Source of the DNA: Deltaproteobacteria bacterium
Lineage (GTDB): Bacteria; Desulfobacterota; Deferrisomatia; Deferrisomatales; BM512
Assembly: GCA_002869015.1 (NCBI GenBank)
Contig: PKTT01000065.1
Span: 17,272-81,271 of the forward strand
Reading direction: 5' to 3'
Length of the DNA stretch: 64,000 nt
Shown: positions 51,479 through 61,799 of the stretch, in pieces
How positions within the stretch are numbered: position 1 is the stretch's first letter
How the letters are laid out: each line of letters opens with the position of its first letter
Program-made: the position numbers and the translations under genes
Notes under the pieces: model-generated
The model's database searches: none
The model's input: the letters and a program-made list of their open reading frames with translations, nothing else
What the model was told of the DNA's origin: nothing

Positions 51479-53458
51479 TTATATGGCGTCGATGAACTCC
51501 AGCCTCACGATTGTCTCCTCCGTGAGGGATTGCCCCGCTCCGGGGGATTGCCTTATTAAGTATCCGGAGCCTGTAATCTCAACCTCAACCGGAACCCCGG
51601 CCTTCTCGATTCTTCTTAACGCCTCCCTCATGGGTAGACCATCAAGGTCGGGCATCTCACCGGAAGCAATCAGACCCTTGGGGTAAAGGGCGGGGGCTTT
51701 CCTTGCGCTTACCTTCGCCACCCGGGCCTTGTCGGCGCTCTTGTTAAGTCTGTCCGGCTTTACCCCCTCTTCGGGGAGAATTTTCCTGAAGACTTCGCTG
51801 AATACTGGCCCCGCTATTGCTCCCCCATACTCCCCGATAGATACGTCGGGGCGCTCAACTGCAAAGAGGGCGACGTATTTAGGGTCGCTGGCGGGCGCCA
51901 CTCCCATGAAACTCGCTACTACGTTTCTTTTGTCGTAGGTCTTTGTTTTGGGGTCAGGCTGCCAAGCGGTGCCCGTCTTTCCCGCCACCGTATATCCGGG
52001 GACCGCTGCTTTGGATGCGGTGCCGTCCTCGCCGTAAACAACCGCTTCCATCCACTTTATTATTGTCTTTGCGGTTTTAGCTGATACTGCCTGCCCCAAC
52101 GCCTCCGGCTCATTGCGCTTTACCACGGCGCCATCTGGGCCAAGGACCTCTTTTATTATATGTGGCTTCATCCTTATGCCGCCGTTAGCCAACGCCGCCA
52201 GCGCAGAGGTCAACTGCAAAGGAGTTACTGATATTCCCTGCCCATACGCTACCGTTAGGGGGGTCATCAAATTCCAATCCTTAGTTTCGAGCAGTATCCC
52301 AGGAGACTCCGCAGGCAACTCAACGCCAGTTTTCTCCCCAAAGCCAAATTTTCTAAGCCCGTCGTAAAACTCCTGTGGAGTTAAACTCTGGGAGAGTTTT
52401 GCAACCCCAATATTGCTGGAAACCTCAAGAACCTTTTCCACTGTAAGGGTGCCGTATCCATGGTGGTCATGTATGACATGACCATGCACCGGCCAGTTGC
52501 CGCGTTCGCAATAGACCGTATCACCCGGCTTTGACGTGCCCTCCTCAAGGAGAATGGCCATGAGGATTGACTTCATTGTCGAGCCAGGCTCATAGACGTT
52601 GGAGACAGTCTTTATGCTCCGGTTAACCATCTGTGCCGTGCTATAGAGATTGGAGTTGACCCTCGGTACATGAGCCAGGGCGAGTATCTCTCCTGTAGCC
52701 GGGTCCATTATTACCGCAGATGCACCCTCGGCCTTGTATTCGCTTACCGCTCGTTCTAACTCCTCTTCGACTATATGCTGAATGTTGACATCAAGCGTAA
52801 GCACCAGAGAGGAGCCCTTTGTCTCCTCGACCTTTGGGGCTTCATCGAGCATGGAAACCCTATCGCCGATACGTTTTGCCCGCACTGTCAGCGGACGCCC
52901 CTTGAGGAGCGAGTCGAATTTATTTTCAAGACCGCCGAGAGGCTGCACGCCATCCCTGACCGAGCCAATAACTTGCCCGGCGAGGGTGTTTTTGGGGTAG
53001 TAGCGGGTTGGCTGCGCGTCGATGGTTATATAGGGCGAATCCAGCTCTCTAAGCGCTGCAACCTCAGCAGGGGTAAGGCGTCGTTTTAATTGAGTCGCGC
53101 CGCCGCCGCGTTTAGCAACCCTTTTTGCAACATCATTGGCTCTAAGTCCTAGGACTTCGCAGATCTCATTGAACTTGGTGCGGTCATCCAGCGCTCTTGA
53201 GGAGGTCGTGCAAACCGTGTAGCCCTGCACGGACTTGGCCAGAACCTGATAGTTGCGGTCCAGGATATCTCCGCGCTCTGGCGGTATCCTCACCGTCAGG
53301 TTATGCTGGCGCTCCGCAAGTTTTGAAAGGCGTTCGTCCGGGAAGAGTTGAAGCCGCACGGCACACACCGCCGCACTCCCGAAAAGAGAGAGCAGGAGAA
53401 GGGCCAGGACCATTATCCTGGGCCTAAAGGTCGGAGTGGTGTTTCGCCGCTTATTCAT
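51479..53458 (-). CDS. ftsI: Peptidoglycan transpeptidase FtsI/PBP with C-terminal PASTA-like domain
   Basis: YEPGSTMKSILMAI (SxxK), SSN, KTGTAWQP; C-terminal GEMPDLDGLPMREALRRIEKAGVPVEVEITGSGYLIRQSPGAGQ. Confidence 0.95.
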   Translation of the reverse strand: MNKRRNTTPTFRPRIMVLALLLLSLFGSAAVCAVRLQLFPDERLSKLAERQHNLTVRIPPERGDILDRNYQVLAKSVQGYTVCTTSSRALDDRTKFNEICEVLGLRANDVAKRVAKRGGGATQLKRRLTPAEVAALRELDSPYITIDAQPTRYYPKNTLAGQVIGSVRDGVQPLGGLENKFDSLLKGRPLTVRAKRIGDRVSMLDEAPKVEETKGSSLVLTLDVNIQHIVEEELERAVSEYKAEGASAVIMDPATGEILALAHVPRVNSNLYSTAQMVNRSIKTVSNVYEPGSTMKSILMAILLEEGTSKPGDTVYCERGNWPVHGHVIHDHHGYGTLTVEKVLEVSSNIGVAKLSQSLTPQEFYDGLRKFGFGEKTGVELPAESPGILLETKDWNLMTPLTVAYGQGISVTPLQLTSALAALANGGIRMKPHIIKEVLGPDGAVVKRNEPEALGQAVSAKTAKTIIKWMEAVVYGEDGTASKAAVPGYTVAGKTGTAWQPDPKTKTYDKRNVVASFMGVAPASDPKYVALFAVERPDVSIGEYGGAIAGPVFSEVFRKILPEEGVKPDRLNKSADKARVAKVSARKAPALYPKGLIASGEMPDLDGLPMREALRRIEKAGVPVEVEITGSGYLIRQSPGAGQSLTEETIVRLEFIDAI

Positions 53459-53783
53459 CCAGAATGATGATCTCTTCCGTTCTGGGACGGACCAGCCCCA
53501 AAAGTTTTGCGCTTTTTTCCAGTTGCCCGGGTCTAACCCTAAAGCCCTGCTCCGTCCTTAACTTGTCAACTTCGAGGGAGAGGGCATTTCTCGTCTTATG
53601 AAGGTCGGTCAGCTGTGTGGATAGGCGCGTCGTCTCCATCCTTAGGCCAACGAGGCAGAGCAATGACATTATGAGCACAAAGGATGAAGCTACAACTGGC
53701 AGGGAGCTCTTCACCGCATCAAGCTTGGGTAGAGCTACAGTAGCCCTCGAAGCCGCCCTCTCCCTTGTATGTACGTTGCTCAT
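53451..53783 (-). CDS. ftsL: Cell division protein FtsL-like
   Basis: Small single-TM coiled-coil protein between rsmH and ftsI. Confidence 0.8.
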   Translation of the reverse strand: MSNVHTRERAASRATVALPKLDAVKSSLPVVASSFVLIMSLLCLVGLRMETTRLSTQLTDLHKTRNALSLEVDKLRTEQGFRVRPGQLEKSAKLLGLVRPRTEEIIILDE

Positions 53784-54775
53784 TTGCTTCCCCCTGCGTT
53801 GTTCGCGTTAATCTCCGCGACTCTTAGTTTTGCGCTGCGCGCCCTTGGATTGGCCTCTATCTCCCGCTTACCAGGCTTTATGGCCTTGCGGGTGATGACA
53901 CGCATAATCCCCGGCTCCGAGCAGGTGCATACCGGCGCTGCTGCGGGGCATATGCAGTGAGGCTCAAGGGACCTAAGCGCCCTCTTCACCATCCGGTCCT
54001 CAAGGGAGTGGTAGGTGATTATCGCTACCCTTCCGCTCTCCTCTAAAAGGTCTGGAAATATTCCTAAAAACTTCTCCAGACCCTCAAGCTCCCTGTTGAC
54101 GGCGATTCGAAGTGCCTGAAATACCTTGGTCGCAGGGTGCTTCCCGCTGCGCCTCCCCAGGGCCTTTTCAATTGTCGCGGCTAGCTCGCCGGTTGTTTCA
54201 AAAGGTTTTTTCTCACGCGCGGCCACTATAGCCCGAGCTGCGCGCGGTGCCCGTGATTCCTCGCCATACTCATAAAAGAGCTTCTTCAGGGCCACCTCCG
54301 GCAGGGTGTTTACAAGCCGCGCCGCAGTATCTCCCTCTTCACCCATCCTCATATCAAGAGGCCCCGAGCGCATGAAGCTAAAGCCCCTTTTCCCTTCGTC
54401 AAGCTGGCGGGAGGATACCCCCAAGTCCAAGAGTATTCCCGATACTTTGACAATACCTAAGCCTCTGAGGAGGCTATCAACTTCGCTGTAGTTCCCCTTG
54501 ATTAGGGTGACTCTTCCGCCACTTGAACCGAAGCGCTCCCGGCAGCGGTCAAGCGCTTCAGGGTCTCTATCTATTCCGATGACCCTGCCCGCCGGTGATA
54601 GGCGCTCCAAAATAGCTGCAGTGTGTCCTCCGCCGCCCAAAGTCCCGTCGACATAGACCCCGCCGGTGTCGGTTATAAGACTCTCTATAACCTCCTCTTT
54701 AAGCACCGGTATATGGTAGGGCTCGCCCGCCTGCGCCTCTATCGGCCCTTCCCCGGAAACAGGTTCATATTCCAT
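53780..54775 (-). CDS. rsmH: 16S rRNA m4C1402 methyltransferase RsmH
   Basis: HIPVLKEEVIESLITDTGGVYVDGTLGGGGHTAAILERL; ITYHSLEDRMVKRALRSL. Confidence 0.97.
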   Translation of the reverse strand: MEYEPVSGEGPIEAQAGEPYHIPVLKEEVIESLITDTGGVYVDGTLGGGGHTAAILERLSPAGRVIGIDRDPEALDRCRERFGSSGGRVTLIKGNYSEVDSLLRGLGIVKVSGILLDLGVSSRQLDEGKRGFSFMRSGPLDMRMGEEGDTAARLVNTLPEVALKKLFYEYGEESRAPRAARAIVAAREKKPFETTGELAATIEKALGRRSGKHPATKVFQALRIAVNRELEGLEKFLGIFPDLLEESGRVAIITYHSLEDRMVKRALRSLEPHCICPAAAPVCTCSEPGIMRVITRKAIKPGKREIEANPRARSAKLRVAEINANNAGGSK

Positions 54776-55205
54776 ATTCTCGTGCCGCCGCGAAGGATTC
54801 CCCCGAATTCTTCACGAAGGAGTCGTAGGACTTTTCGTATCTCTCCGGGTCCCAGATTTCAAAGGTGTTTACCATCCCGCAGATGAGGACATTTTTATCA
54901 AGGCCGCTCTGTTCCCTTAGGGTTTGGGGAAGCAATATCCTGCCGGCTTTATCAACAGTGACGTCGTGGGCCATTGAATAAAAATGGCGTTGAAGCATCC
55001 TGAGCTTGTTGTCGAAGACTGAAACCTCGTTGAACTTGGCTTCAAACACACGCCACTCGTCGGCAGGGAAGACTATTAAATGGTCCTCCTGCAAAGTGAC
55101 GTAGAGAGGCAGCTCATACCGTGTCTCCAAGAGTTCCCGATACTTGGAGGGTATTGAAAGGCGGCCCTTCCCGTCGATAGTGTGCTTGAACGTTCCTCGG
55201 AACAT
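54765..55205 (-). CDS. mraZ: Transcriptional regulator MraZ
   Basis: FRGTFKHTIDGKGRLSIPSKYRELLE; DKAGRILLPQTLREQSGL. Confidence 0.96.
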   Translation of the reverse strand: MFRGTFKHTIDGKGRLSIPSKYRELLETRYELPLYVTLQEDHLIVFPADEWRVFEAKFNEVSVFDNKLRMLQRHFYSMAHDVTVDKAGRILLPQTLREQSGLDKNVLICGMVNTFEIWDPERYEKSYDSFVKNSGESFAAAREYGI

Positions 55206-55220
55206 TTTTCAGCCTCGGGC

Positions 55221-55260
55221 TCTCACCCACAGTATCCCACTATATGACACATTATCCCAC
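55221..55260 (-). promoter_or_regulatory. Putative MraZ autoregulatory operator (10-bp-spaced direct repeats)
   Basis: Minus strand: GTGGGATAAT GTGTCATATA GTGGGATACT GTGGGTGAGA, contiguous 10-mers, three starting GTGGG, 16-55 nt upstream of mraZ. Confidence 0.75.
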
Positions 55261-55395
55261 ACTTGCGCATACTACAGCCGCTACTTGCGGGTGTCAAGGC
55301 GCAATGCTCCAAAAGTGGGCGTATTTTAAGGAGATATTTCTAGGCCAAGTTGTTCCTGAAATGCCTTTTTTGCGGTTGTTTTTGATTGCTTGCGG

Positions 55396-56691
55396 CTAGT
55401 CATCCCCTGAGGGGGGAGGAGGTGGGATTGGTGTGACACGAATTAAGAGAACCCGGTGTCCACTTGTGCGCTCAACGGTAAAACGAGAGTTTTCATAGAT
55501 GAAGGATTCCCCGGATTTGGGTATATGACCCAAAGTTGTCATTGCGAATCCCCCAAGTGTAACATCAACGTCGGTTGGTATTGCCAGACCGAGAGAGTTG
55601 TTTACGTCACGCAGGGAGGCTATTCCGCGCACCATGGCTTCGCCTCCGGGGAGAAATCTTATAGTGTCTCCCTCTAAATCATGTTCATCCTGGATCTCCC
55701 CGACTATCTCCTCCAGAACATCCTCAAGGGTCGCTATTCCCTCCACGCCGCTATACTCGTCGATGACAACCGCCATATGAGTACGTTTTTTCTGGAATTC
55801 AAATAGGAGGTCTTCGAGGGTCATTTTTTCAGGGACGTAAAGGATCTCGCGAATAACGGTACCAAGCTCTGCGGTTGAGCCGGAAGCAACCAACTCCAAA
55901 ACGTCCCTTGCGTGGCAGACGCCGATAATGGTGTCAAGGTTCTCACGGTAAACAGGCAGGCGGGTATAGCCGGTTTTTACAAAGCGACTTGCGGCTTCTG
56001 CTATAGGGGTTGATATCTCAAGGGTTTTGACCCTCGTTCGCGGAACCATAATCTCCCGGACAGTGTGCCGACTCATCTCAAAGATGCCGTGCAGCATCTT
56101 TCTCTTGTTTTCTGCCAATGAAGCCGAATCTGTGCTGTCGGAAATTATTGAGCTTATCTCCTCTTCGGAGAGCAGCTTCTGCTTTTTGACGAGGGCGCCT
56201 GCGCCAAGTATGCGGAGGAAGGCATTGGATATTGTTGTAATCCCAACAACCAGGGGAAAGAGTAACGTACTTAGCAGAGAGAAGGTTCGGGCTACTGAGA
56301 GGCCTACCTTTTCGGTGTGTGTGCTCGCATAGGTTTTAGGCGCTACCTCGCTGAAGATTAGTAGACAAACCGTCATTAAAGCTGTGGCAATCGCGATACC
56401 GCTATCCCCGAAAAAGGAGATTGCCAGCGCGGTTGCAATCGAGGAGGCAGCTACGTTTGCAATGTTGTTACCAACTAGGATGGTGCCAATGAGTATGTCG
56501 CGGCGGGAGAGGAGGTGCTTCAAGACCTTTGCGCGTTTATCACCTTTTCGCTCAAGGTACTTCAGCCGCAGCCAGTCGAAGCCAAGCATCGCCGTCTCCG
56601 ACCCTGAAAAGAAGGCGGAGATTATTAGCAGGATTACAAGGATGATCCCCAGAGGTAAGGGGTCTATGGATGATGATACGGGCGTTTCCAT
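55396..56691 (-). CDS. HlyC/CorC (CNNM/DUF21-CBS) family transporter
   Basis: ISAFFSGSETAMLGFDWLRLKYL; CBS region MVPRTRVKTLEIS; VIDEYSGVEGIATLEDVLEEIVGEIQDEHD. Confidence 0.92.
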   Translation of the reverse strand: METPVSSSIDPLPLGIILVILLIISAFFSGSETAMLGFDWLRLKYLERKGDKRAKVLKHLLSRRDILIGTILVGNNIANVAASSIATALAISFFGDSGIAIATALMTVCLLIFSEVAPKTYASTHTEKVGLSVARTFSLLSTLLFPLVVGITTISNAFLRILGAGALVKKQKLLSEEEISSIISDSTDSASLAENKRKMLHGIFEMSRHTVREIMVPRTRVKTLEISTPIAEAASRFVKTGYTRLPVYRENLDTIIGVCHARDVLELVASGSTAELGTVIREILYVPEKMTLEDLLFEFQKKRTHMAVVIDEYSGVEGIATLEDVLEEIVGEIQDEHDLEGDTIRFLPGGEAMVRGIASLRDVNNSLGLAIPTDVDVTLGGFAMTTLGHIPKSGESFIYENSRFTVERTSGHRVLLIRVTPIPPPPPSGDD

Positions 56692-56721
56692 ATTGACCTA
56701 GCGCTTGACCTCCTGAAAATT

Positions 56722-57363
56722 TCAATTAGTGAAGTTGACGGTGTGCCCGGTAACGCCCTCAGGCGGATTGCTAAAGAGCGCCATGAAGGGTGTCTTATCG
56801 CCGAATTCTCCAACCGGCTTGCCTGAGAGTTTCTCCTCGAGTTTCGAGATCGGGAGCTCTTTTAGCTCGGCGCTGGTAGCTATAACCCCTGGGGTGAATA
56901 TGGCAGCTACCGCAGCTTTCTCACCAGCGAAGAGCGTTACGGTGCCTTTGCTCTGCCCTTGAAGGCTGGCTGTCTTGACCCAGCCGGTGACCACCAATAT
57001 TTTGCCGCCGCCGTTACGCTCTATCAATGCTGCTTTAGAGGAGTCTGTAGTCATTACTGGCTGTGAAATTGCTAAAGAAGATAATTTCTTTATACCCTCT
57101 CCCGACAGCAACTTAAGATAATTAGGTTTGGCGACGAAAAGATAAGCAAGAAGGGCTATTAGTATCAGGAGCAGAATATAAAAGGTTGCGCCAAGACCCT
57201 TATCTTCCTTTGGCGTTGATGCTGTAACAGTTATCGGAGCCTCTTTGGGCTTGACGCCGAAGACCAGGCCGCAGCGGCAACATTCTACCAACTGCCCTGA
57301 GGGGTCTATTTTTTCCGCTGGTATTTCATAGTTTGTTTCGCAGTCAAGGCAAGCGATACGCAT
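56722..57363 (-). CDS. Zinc-ribbon (MJ0042-type) membrane-anchored protein
   Basis: MRIACLDCETNYEIPAEKIDPSGQLVECCRCGLVFGVKP, then one TM segment. Confidence 0.75.
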   Translation of the reverse strand: MRIACLDCETNYEIPAEKIDPSGQLVECCRCGLVFGVKPKEAPITVTASTPKEDKGLGATFYILLLILIALLAYLFVAKPNYLKLLSGEGIKKLSSLAISQPVMTTDSSKAALIERNGGGKILVVTGWVKTASLQGQSKGTVTLFAGEKAAVAAIFTPGVIATSAELKELPISKLEEKLSGKPVGEFGDKTPFMALFSNPPEGVTGHTVNFTN

Positions 57364-57506
57364 TTGAAGAATCCTTGTGAAGTTGGCGCAAATGCACTGA
57401 ACTTATATACATAAGGCAGCCACAGTATCTAATAACAAAGGATAAAGGGCAAGTTGTTAGTATCACTGGAGGGGTATGCAAAGTTGGAAAGAGACCGGGT
57501 CTATAG

Positions 57507-58574
57507 ATGACATGCGGTGACAATGCCTCTTCAAGGGAGAGAGAACTAGAGGTCTTAATAGACGTCGGCAAAGCGTTGTCCTCTACCCTTGACCTTAAAG
57601 AGATCCTACAGCTGGTTATGCAGCGTTTGGGGAACCTCTTTCCGGTAAGCCACAGAGCGCTTTTGGTGCTGGATATAGATGCGGACGATCTGTGCTACGA
57701 GGTCGTATCAGGAATACGTTCAGATGTTCTGCTCCATAGCCGTGTCAGAAAGGGCCGTTCAGTGGCGGGCTGGGTAGCAATGCATGGTGAGGTTGTCTTT
57801 GTGGAGGATGTTTACGAAGACAGCCGCTTTGACAGGAATATTTCCCGGAGCACCTATGAGCGTGACCGCTCTGTTTTGGTAGTCCCCCTAAAGTATAAAA
57901 ATCACGTAGTAGGTGTTATAGAATTTGCCAACCCTGACCCCGCTCCTTTTATGTGCATTGTTGCCAGGGAGGTGCTCTCGGCAGTAGCTAGTTTGGTAGC
58001 CGCAGCGGTTGATGGCGCAAGGAGCTACTCCCGTCTACAGCACATGGTGATTGTAGATGAGCTAACGGGGCTCTACAACGCCTCATATCTGATGGATTTT
58101 ATCGGCAACGAAATTGAAAGAGCGATCAGGTATAAAACACCCCTCTCGTTGATCTTCATTGATTTGGACTTCTTCAAAAGAGTTAATGACAGCCACGGGC
58201 ACATTGTAGGTTCGCGGACGATCACGGAGGTCGGGCTGCTTTTGAAGGCAAGCATAAGAAAGAGCGACATAGCTGCTCGCTATGGCGGGGACGAGTTCGT
58301 GCTCGTGCTGCCGAATACGGGTAAAGATGGCGCCAAGGTTCTTGCCTGTAACCTTAGGCGAGTTGTCGCGGAGAATGACTTCCTTGTAGAGGAGGGGTGC
58401 TTTATAAAGATAACCGCCAGCTTTGGAGTTGCATCATTCCCTGAGGACGGCGATTCAAAGCTTAAAGTTCTTCAAAACGCCGATAAGGCGATGTACCTAG
58501 CCAAGCAAAGTGGCCGCAACAGGGTGTGCAGTGTGTGCGGGGAGGTTTTATCTGAGCCCCAGGAGCTGTTTTAA
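57507..58574 (+). CDS. GAF-GGDEF diguanylate cyclase
   Basis: RKSDIAARYGGDEFVLVLPNT (GGDEF plus RxxD I-site) and N-terminal GAF region. Confidence 0.9.
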   Translation: MTCGDNASSRERELEVLIDVGKALSSTLDLKEILQLVMQRLGNLFPVSHRALLVLDIDADDLCYEVVSGIRSDVLLHSRVRKGRSVAGWVAMHGEVVFVEDVYEDSRFDRNISRSTYERDRSVLVVPLKYKNHVVGVIEFANPDPAPFMCIVAREVLSAVASLVAAAVDGARSYSRLQHMVIVDELTGLYNASYLMDFIGNEIERAIRYKTPLSLIFIDLDFFKRVNDSHGHIVGSRTITEVGLLLKASIRKSDIAARYGGDEFVLVLPNTGKDGAKVLACNLRRVVAENDFLVEEGCFIKITASFGVASFPEDGDSKLKVLQNADKAMYLAKQSGRNRVCSVCGEVLSEPQELF

Positions 58575-59888
58575 AGCTTCCGGGTTTGAACCAAAAGCGA
58601 GGTGAATATACCCCCCGGTAGCGCTTCCCACATTATATCCCTCATCTTCAAGGGACTCTCCTCTGGCATTTTTTACTTTGAATAATCTTTTGACGTCGTC
58701 AGGCATCTTCTCAATTCTGCTATAGTGAAATTCGTGTCCCCTTGCGCTGAGCCCCGCGAGTGAAGACCCCGGTTTGCCTTCAACCTCCCGGTACCCAAGC
58801 CTGAAGCCCCGCTCCGTCATTCTTGCGCGGGTGGGAAAGAGCCCCGCCATGGGCCAACGTCTACCTGAGGGGTCCTCAACCTCCTCGCAAAGTGTCATAA
58901 AACCTCCGCACTCGCCGTAGATCGGCTTGCCTAAACGGTGAAAGTTCCTGAGCCCCTCGATAAAGCCCTTGTTTTCACTGATCTTTTCAGCGTTAAGCTC
59001 GGGATACCCACCGCCCAGGTAGACAGCGTCCGCCTCTGTTGGCAAGGCTTCCCCTTCGGTTGGGGCAAAGAGTAGAAGCTCTCCCCCAAGTTTCATTATC
59101 TGCCGCAGGTTCTCTTCATAGTAAAATGAATATGCCCTATCCCTTGGAAGCGCCACTTTATAATTACCCGTGGATTTAACTTGATCACTTTTGACTGTCA
59201 CCTCAACTGGTGTGGCGTCGAGGAGCTTGTCAATATCCACCGACTCCTCAGCGAGGAGTGCCAGGTCGGTTAAAAAGCTATCCTTAAATTGCATATCCTC
59301 TGGGGTGACGAGACCAAGGTGCCTTGAGGGGATCGCTATATCGTCACGCCTACCAAAGGCGCCAAGTGAGTGTGGAAGGTTTGCAGCCTCAAGCGCCTCG
59401 TCAAGTATTTTAAGGTGCGTGGGGCTCCCGACCCTGTTCCATATCACTCCGGCAAAATTGAGCTCACTAGAGAAGTTGACAAACCCGCTGACAAGAGCGG
59501 CTGCCGAGCGCGCCATTGAGCGGGCGTCTACGACGAGTATTACTGGGAGCCCGAGAAGGGCCGCCAGAGAGGAAGTCGACCCCACGTCGCGCTTGCCGTC
59601 CACACCATCGAAGAGCCCCATGACTCCCTCGACGACTCCGACCTCTGCATGAGCCATAGCGTTTGAAAATATAGCCTCGTTCATCTCTTTCGGGAGCATC
59701 CAGGTATCAAGATTCTCCCCCTTCATCCCTGTAACGAGGGCGTGATGGGCGGTGTCTATGTAATCTGGACCTGTTTTGAAGGGCTGCACCCTGACCCCTC
59801 TTTTTCTAAGCGCAGCCAAAATAGAGAGGGTTATAGTTGTTTTACCTGAGCCGGATGATGGGGCTGCTATTACAAAGGCGCTCTTCAT
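58548..59888 (-). CDS. cobB: Cobyrinate a,c-diamide synthase (CobB/CbiA family)
   Basis: AAPSSGSGKTTITLSILAALRKRGVRVQPFKTGPDYIDTAHH; GECGGFMTLCEEVED. Confidence 0.92.
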   Translation of the reverse strand: MKSAFVIAAPSSGSGKTTITLSILAALRKRGVRVQPFKTGPDYIDTAHHALVTGMKGENLDTWMLPKEMNEAIFSNAMAHAEVGVVEGVMGLFDGVDGKRDVGSTSSLAALLGLPVILVVDARSMARSAAALVSGFVNFSSELNFAGVIWNRVGSPTHLKILDEALEAANLPHSLGAFGRRDDIAIPSRHLGLVTPEDMQFKDSFLTDLALLAEESVDIDKLLDATPVEVTVKSDQVKSTGNYKVALPRDRAYSFYYEENLRQIMKLGGELLLFAPTEGEALPTEADAVYLGGGYPELNAEKISENKGFIEGLRNFHRLGKPIYGECGGFMTLCEEVEDPSGRRWPMAGLFPTRARMTERGFRLGYREVEGKPGSSLAGLSARGHEFHYSRIEKMPDDVKRLFKVKNARGESLEDEGYNVGSATGGYIHLAFGSNPEALKQLLGLR

Positions 59889-60166
59889 GTAGTATGCCTT
59901 ATTTCAAATGGTGATTTGATTCCCGTCGGCTCCTCATCGTAGCGCTCGACTTTTGAAACCTTGGCTAATGGAGGCCCCACTTCGCACCACTTGAGCGCCT
60001 CTTCAACAGCAATAGCGTCCCCCTCGAAGAGGGCTTCAACGTCTCCGTTGGAGCGGTTTCTAACCCATCCGGCGAGGCCAAGCGCCTGGGCTTTTTCAAG
60101 GGTTGATTGCCGATACCAAACCCCCTGAACCTTGCCTGAAATGATGGCTCTGACTGAAATGGACAT
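59885..60166 (-). CDS. acyP: Acylphosphatase
   Basis: RAIISGKVQGVWYRQSTLEKAQALGLAGWVRNRSNGDVEALFEG. Confidence 0.95.
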   Translation of the reverse strand: MSISVRAIISGKVQGVWYRQSTLEKAQALGLAGWVRNRSNGDVEALFEGDAIAVEEALKWCEVGPPLAKVSKVERYDEEPTGIKSPFEIRHTT

Positions 60167-60169
60167 CTG

Positions 60170-61543
60170 CTAAAGCTCCACCTCTCCGCCTACTATAAGC
60201 TCGGCTATCCTCAGTGTCGGCTGTCCATCGGCTACAGGAACCCCCTGATTATCTTTACCACAACTTCCCAGCGAGTATCCCAGGTCGTTACCTACCATAT
60301 CTATGGAGCGGAGCGCTTCGGGGCCATTGCCTGCTATCGTGGCACCACGAACAAGTTCACCAACCTCTCCATCCTCAATCAAAAAACCCTCAGCAACTTC
60401 GAAAACAAATTCTCCACTGAGGGTGTTTACCTCTCCTCCGCCCATCCTCGTTACGTAGAGACCACGTTTTGTGGATGCTATTACATCGGTTGGCAAACTC
60501 TCTCCCGGCGCTATTATAGTGTTGGACATGCGCGGAATGGGTGGGTAGAGGTAGGACTCACGCCTTGAATTTCCAGTCGCTGAAGCCCCAAGTATCTTAG
60601 CGCTTCGGCGGTCGGTTAGGTATCGCTTAAGTATTCCGTTCTCTATCAACAGAGTAGGTGAGGCAGCCGTACCCTCGTCGTCAAAGGCGTAGGCGCCATT
60701 TAAGCCTGTAAGTGTAGGGTCATCTATAACATTAATTAGAGGGGATGCTACCGGCGAGCCAATTTTTCCCTCGTAGACAGAGTGCCCCCCAATCACAAGG
60801 TCACCTTCAAGGCCATGGCCGACTGCTTCGTGTACCATGGTTCCACCGGCCTCGGCTGCCAGGACCACCGCCATCCTGCCTCCCGGCGCCTTCCTCGCTG
60901 ATACAAGTCTGGCCGCTCTTTTGGCCGCCATAATTGCCAGGGCCCCAATTCTTTCACTGTCGAGCAGCTCCCAGCCTCCCGTTCCCCCCAGCGATTCGTA
61001 TCCGGTTTGAGTCACTTCCCCGTTTGAGGCAATTGCGAGGATTGATATGTTCGCGCCGCAAATAATCTGCTCTACCAATAGCCCGCTTTGATTTGCGACT
61101 ATAGTTCGCCTGCGCCTAGTGCCTAAAGTCACCTTCACCTGCTTGATAATAGGGCCGCTCTCCCTGGCGCATCTTTCAGCAAATAGGCATAACTTTGTTT
61201 TTTCTTCCAGGGGAACATCTTCAAGAGGAAGGTTAACCGGTGTTGCCGAGCTTATCGGTGAAATATCCAGAGAAGCTCTTTTGCCGCCGGGAGAGGCTAT
61301 GCTGCGCGCAAGCTCGATGACACCTTCCGGAGAGGGCGAAGATGCTGAGGCGTGACGAGTCTCGGCACCTCTTTGCAACCTGGCCGTCGCCCCTTTGGTG
61401 GAAGAGCTCTGCGCAGAGACAACTCTTCGGTCCTCGACAACAACCCTCTCCCTGGATGAGTCCTCAAAGAATATGTCACCCGGATCGCCTTCACCGAGGA
61501 GCCCCGCTGCCTCAGCGAGCGCATCGTGGAGGTCGTTAATCAT
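60170..61543 (-). CDS. tldD: TldD/PmbA-family metalloprotease
   Basis: AEAGGTMVHEAVGHGLEGDLV (HExxxH); VIDDPTLTGLNGAYAFDDEGTAA. Start taken at internal ATG 61543. Confidence 0.93.
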   Translation of the reverse strand: MINDLHDALAEAAGLLGEGDPGDIFFEDSSRERVVVEDRRVVSAQSSSTKGATARLQRGAETRHASASSPSPEGVIELARSIASPGGKRASLDISPISSATPVNLPLEDVPLEEKTKLCLFAERCARESGPIIKQVKVTLGTRRRRTIVANQSGLLVEQIICGANISILAIASNGEVTQTGYESLGGTGGWELLDSERIGALAIMAAKRAARLVSARKAPGGRMAVVLAAEAGGTMVHEAVGHGLEGDLVIGGHSVYEGKIGSPVASPLINVIDDPTLTGLNGAYAFDDEGTAASPTLLIENGILKRYLTDRRSAKILGASATGNSRRESYLYPPIPRMSNTIIAPGESLPTDVIASTKRGLYVTRMGGGEVNTLSGEFVFEVAEGFLIEDGEVGELVRGATIAGNGPEALRSIDMVGNDLGYSLGSCGKDNQGVPVADGQPTLRIAELIVGGEVEL

Positions 61544-61799
61544 TGGCCCCCCACTCAATTATCTCCAGGCTGATATCGTCGGCGAAAGCAATTAATATCT
61601 CTTCAAGCTCTTTGCGCTGCTCCTCTGTGGTGATGACCTTTACCAACCCCTCCCTCCCCGGCAAGGTAGTGGGTATTCCCACGCCCTCATATGCTTCTAG
61701 GTTGTACCTCATGTAAAAGATCTCTTCTCGTGGTACTTTGCATAGTACCCAGATCTCTCTCGGTGGGTGATTTTTGTTAGATGTAGGGTCTTTGGTCAT
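61536..61799 (-). CDS. Small DUF4911-like protein
   Basis: 87 aa, overlaps the tldD start; domain assignment from recalled pattern only. Confidence 0.5.
   Translation of the reverse strand: MTKDPTSNKNHPPREIWVLCKVPREEIFYMRYNLEAYEGVGIPTTLPGREGLVKVITTEEQRKELEEILIAFADDISLEIIEWGAND

Noticed and set aside
57507-58574. GGDEF protein with altered GHxxGD motif (HGHIVGSRT)
   Set aside because: GGDEF and the RxxD I-site are intact, and this variant is one I recall as common in related lineages; not considered unusual.
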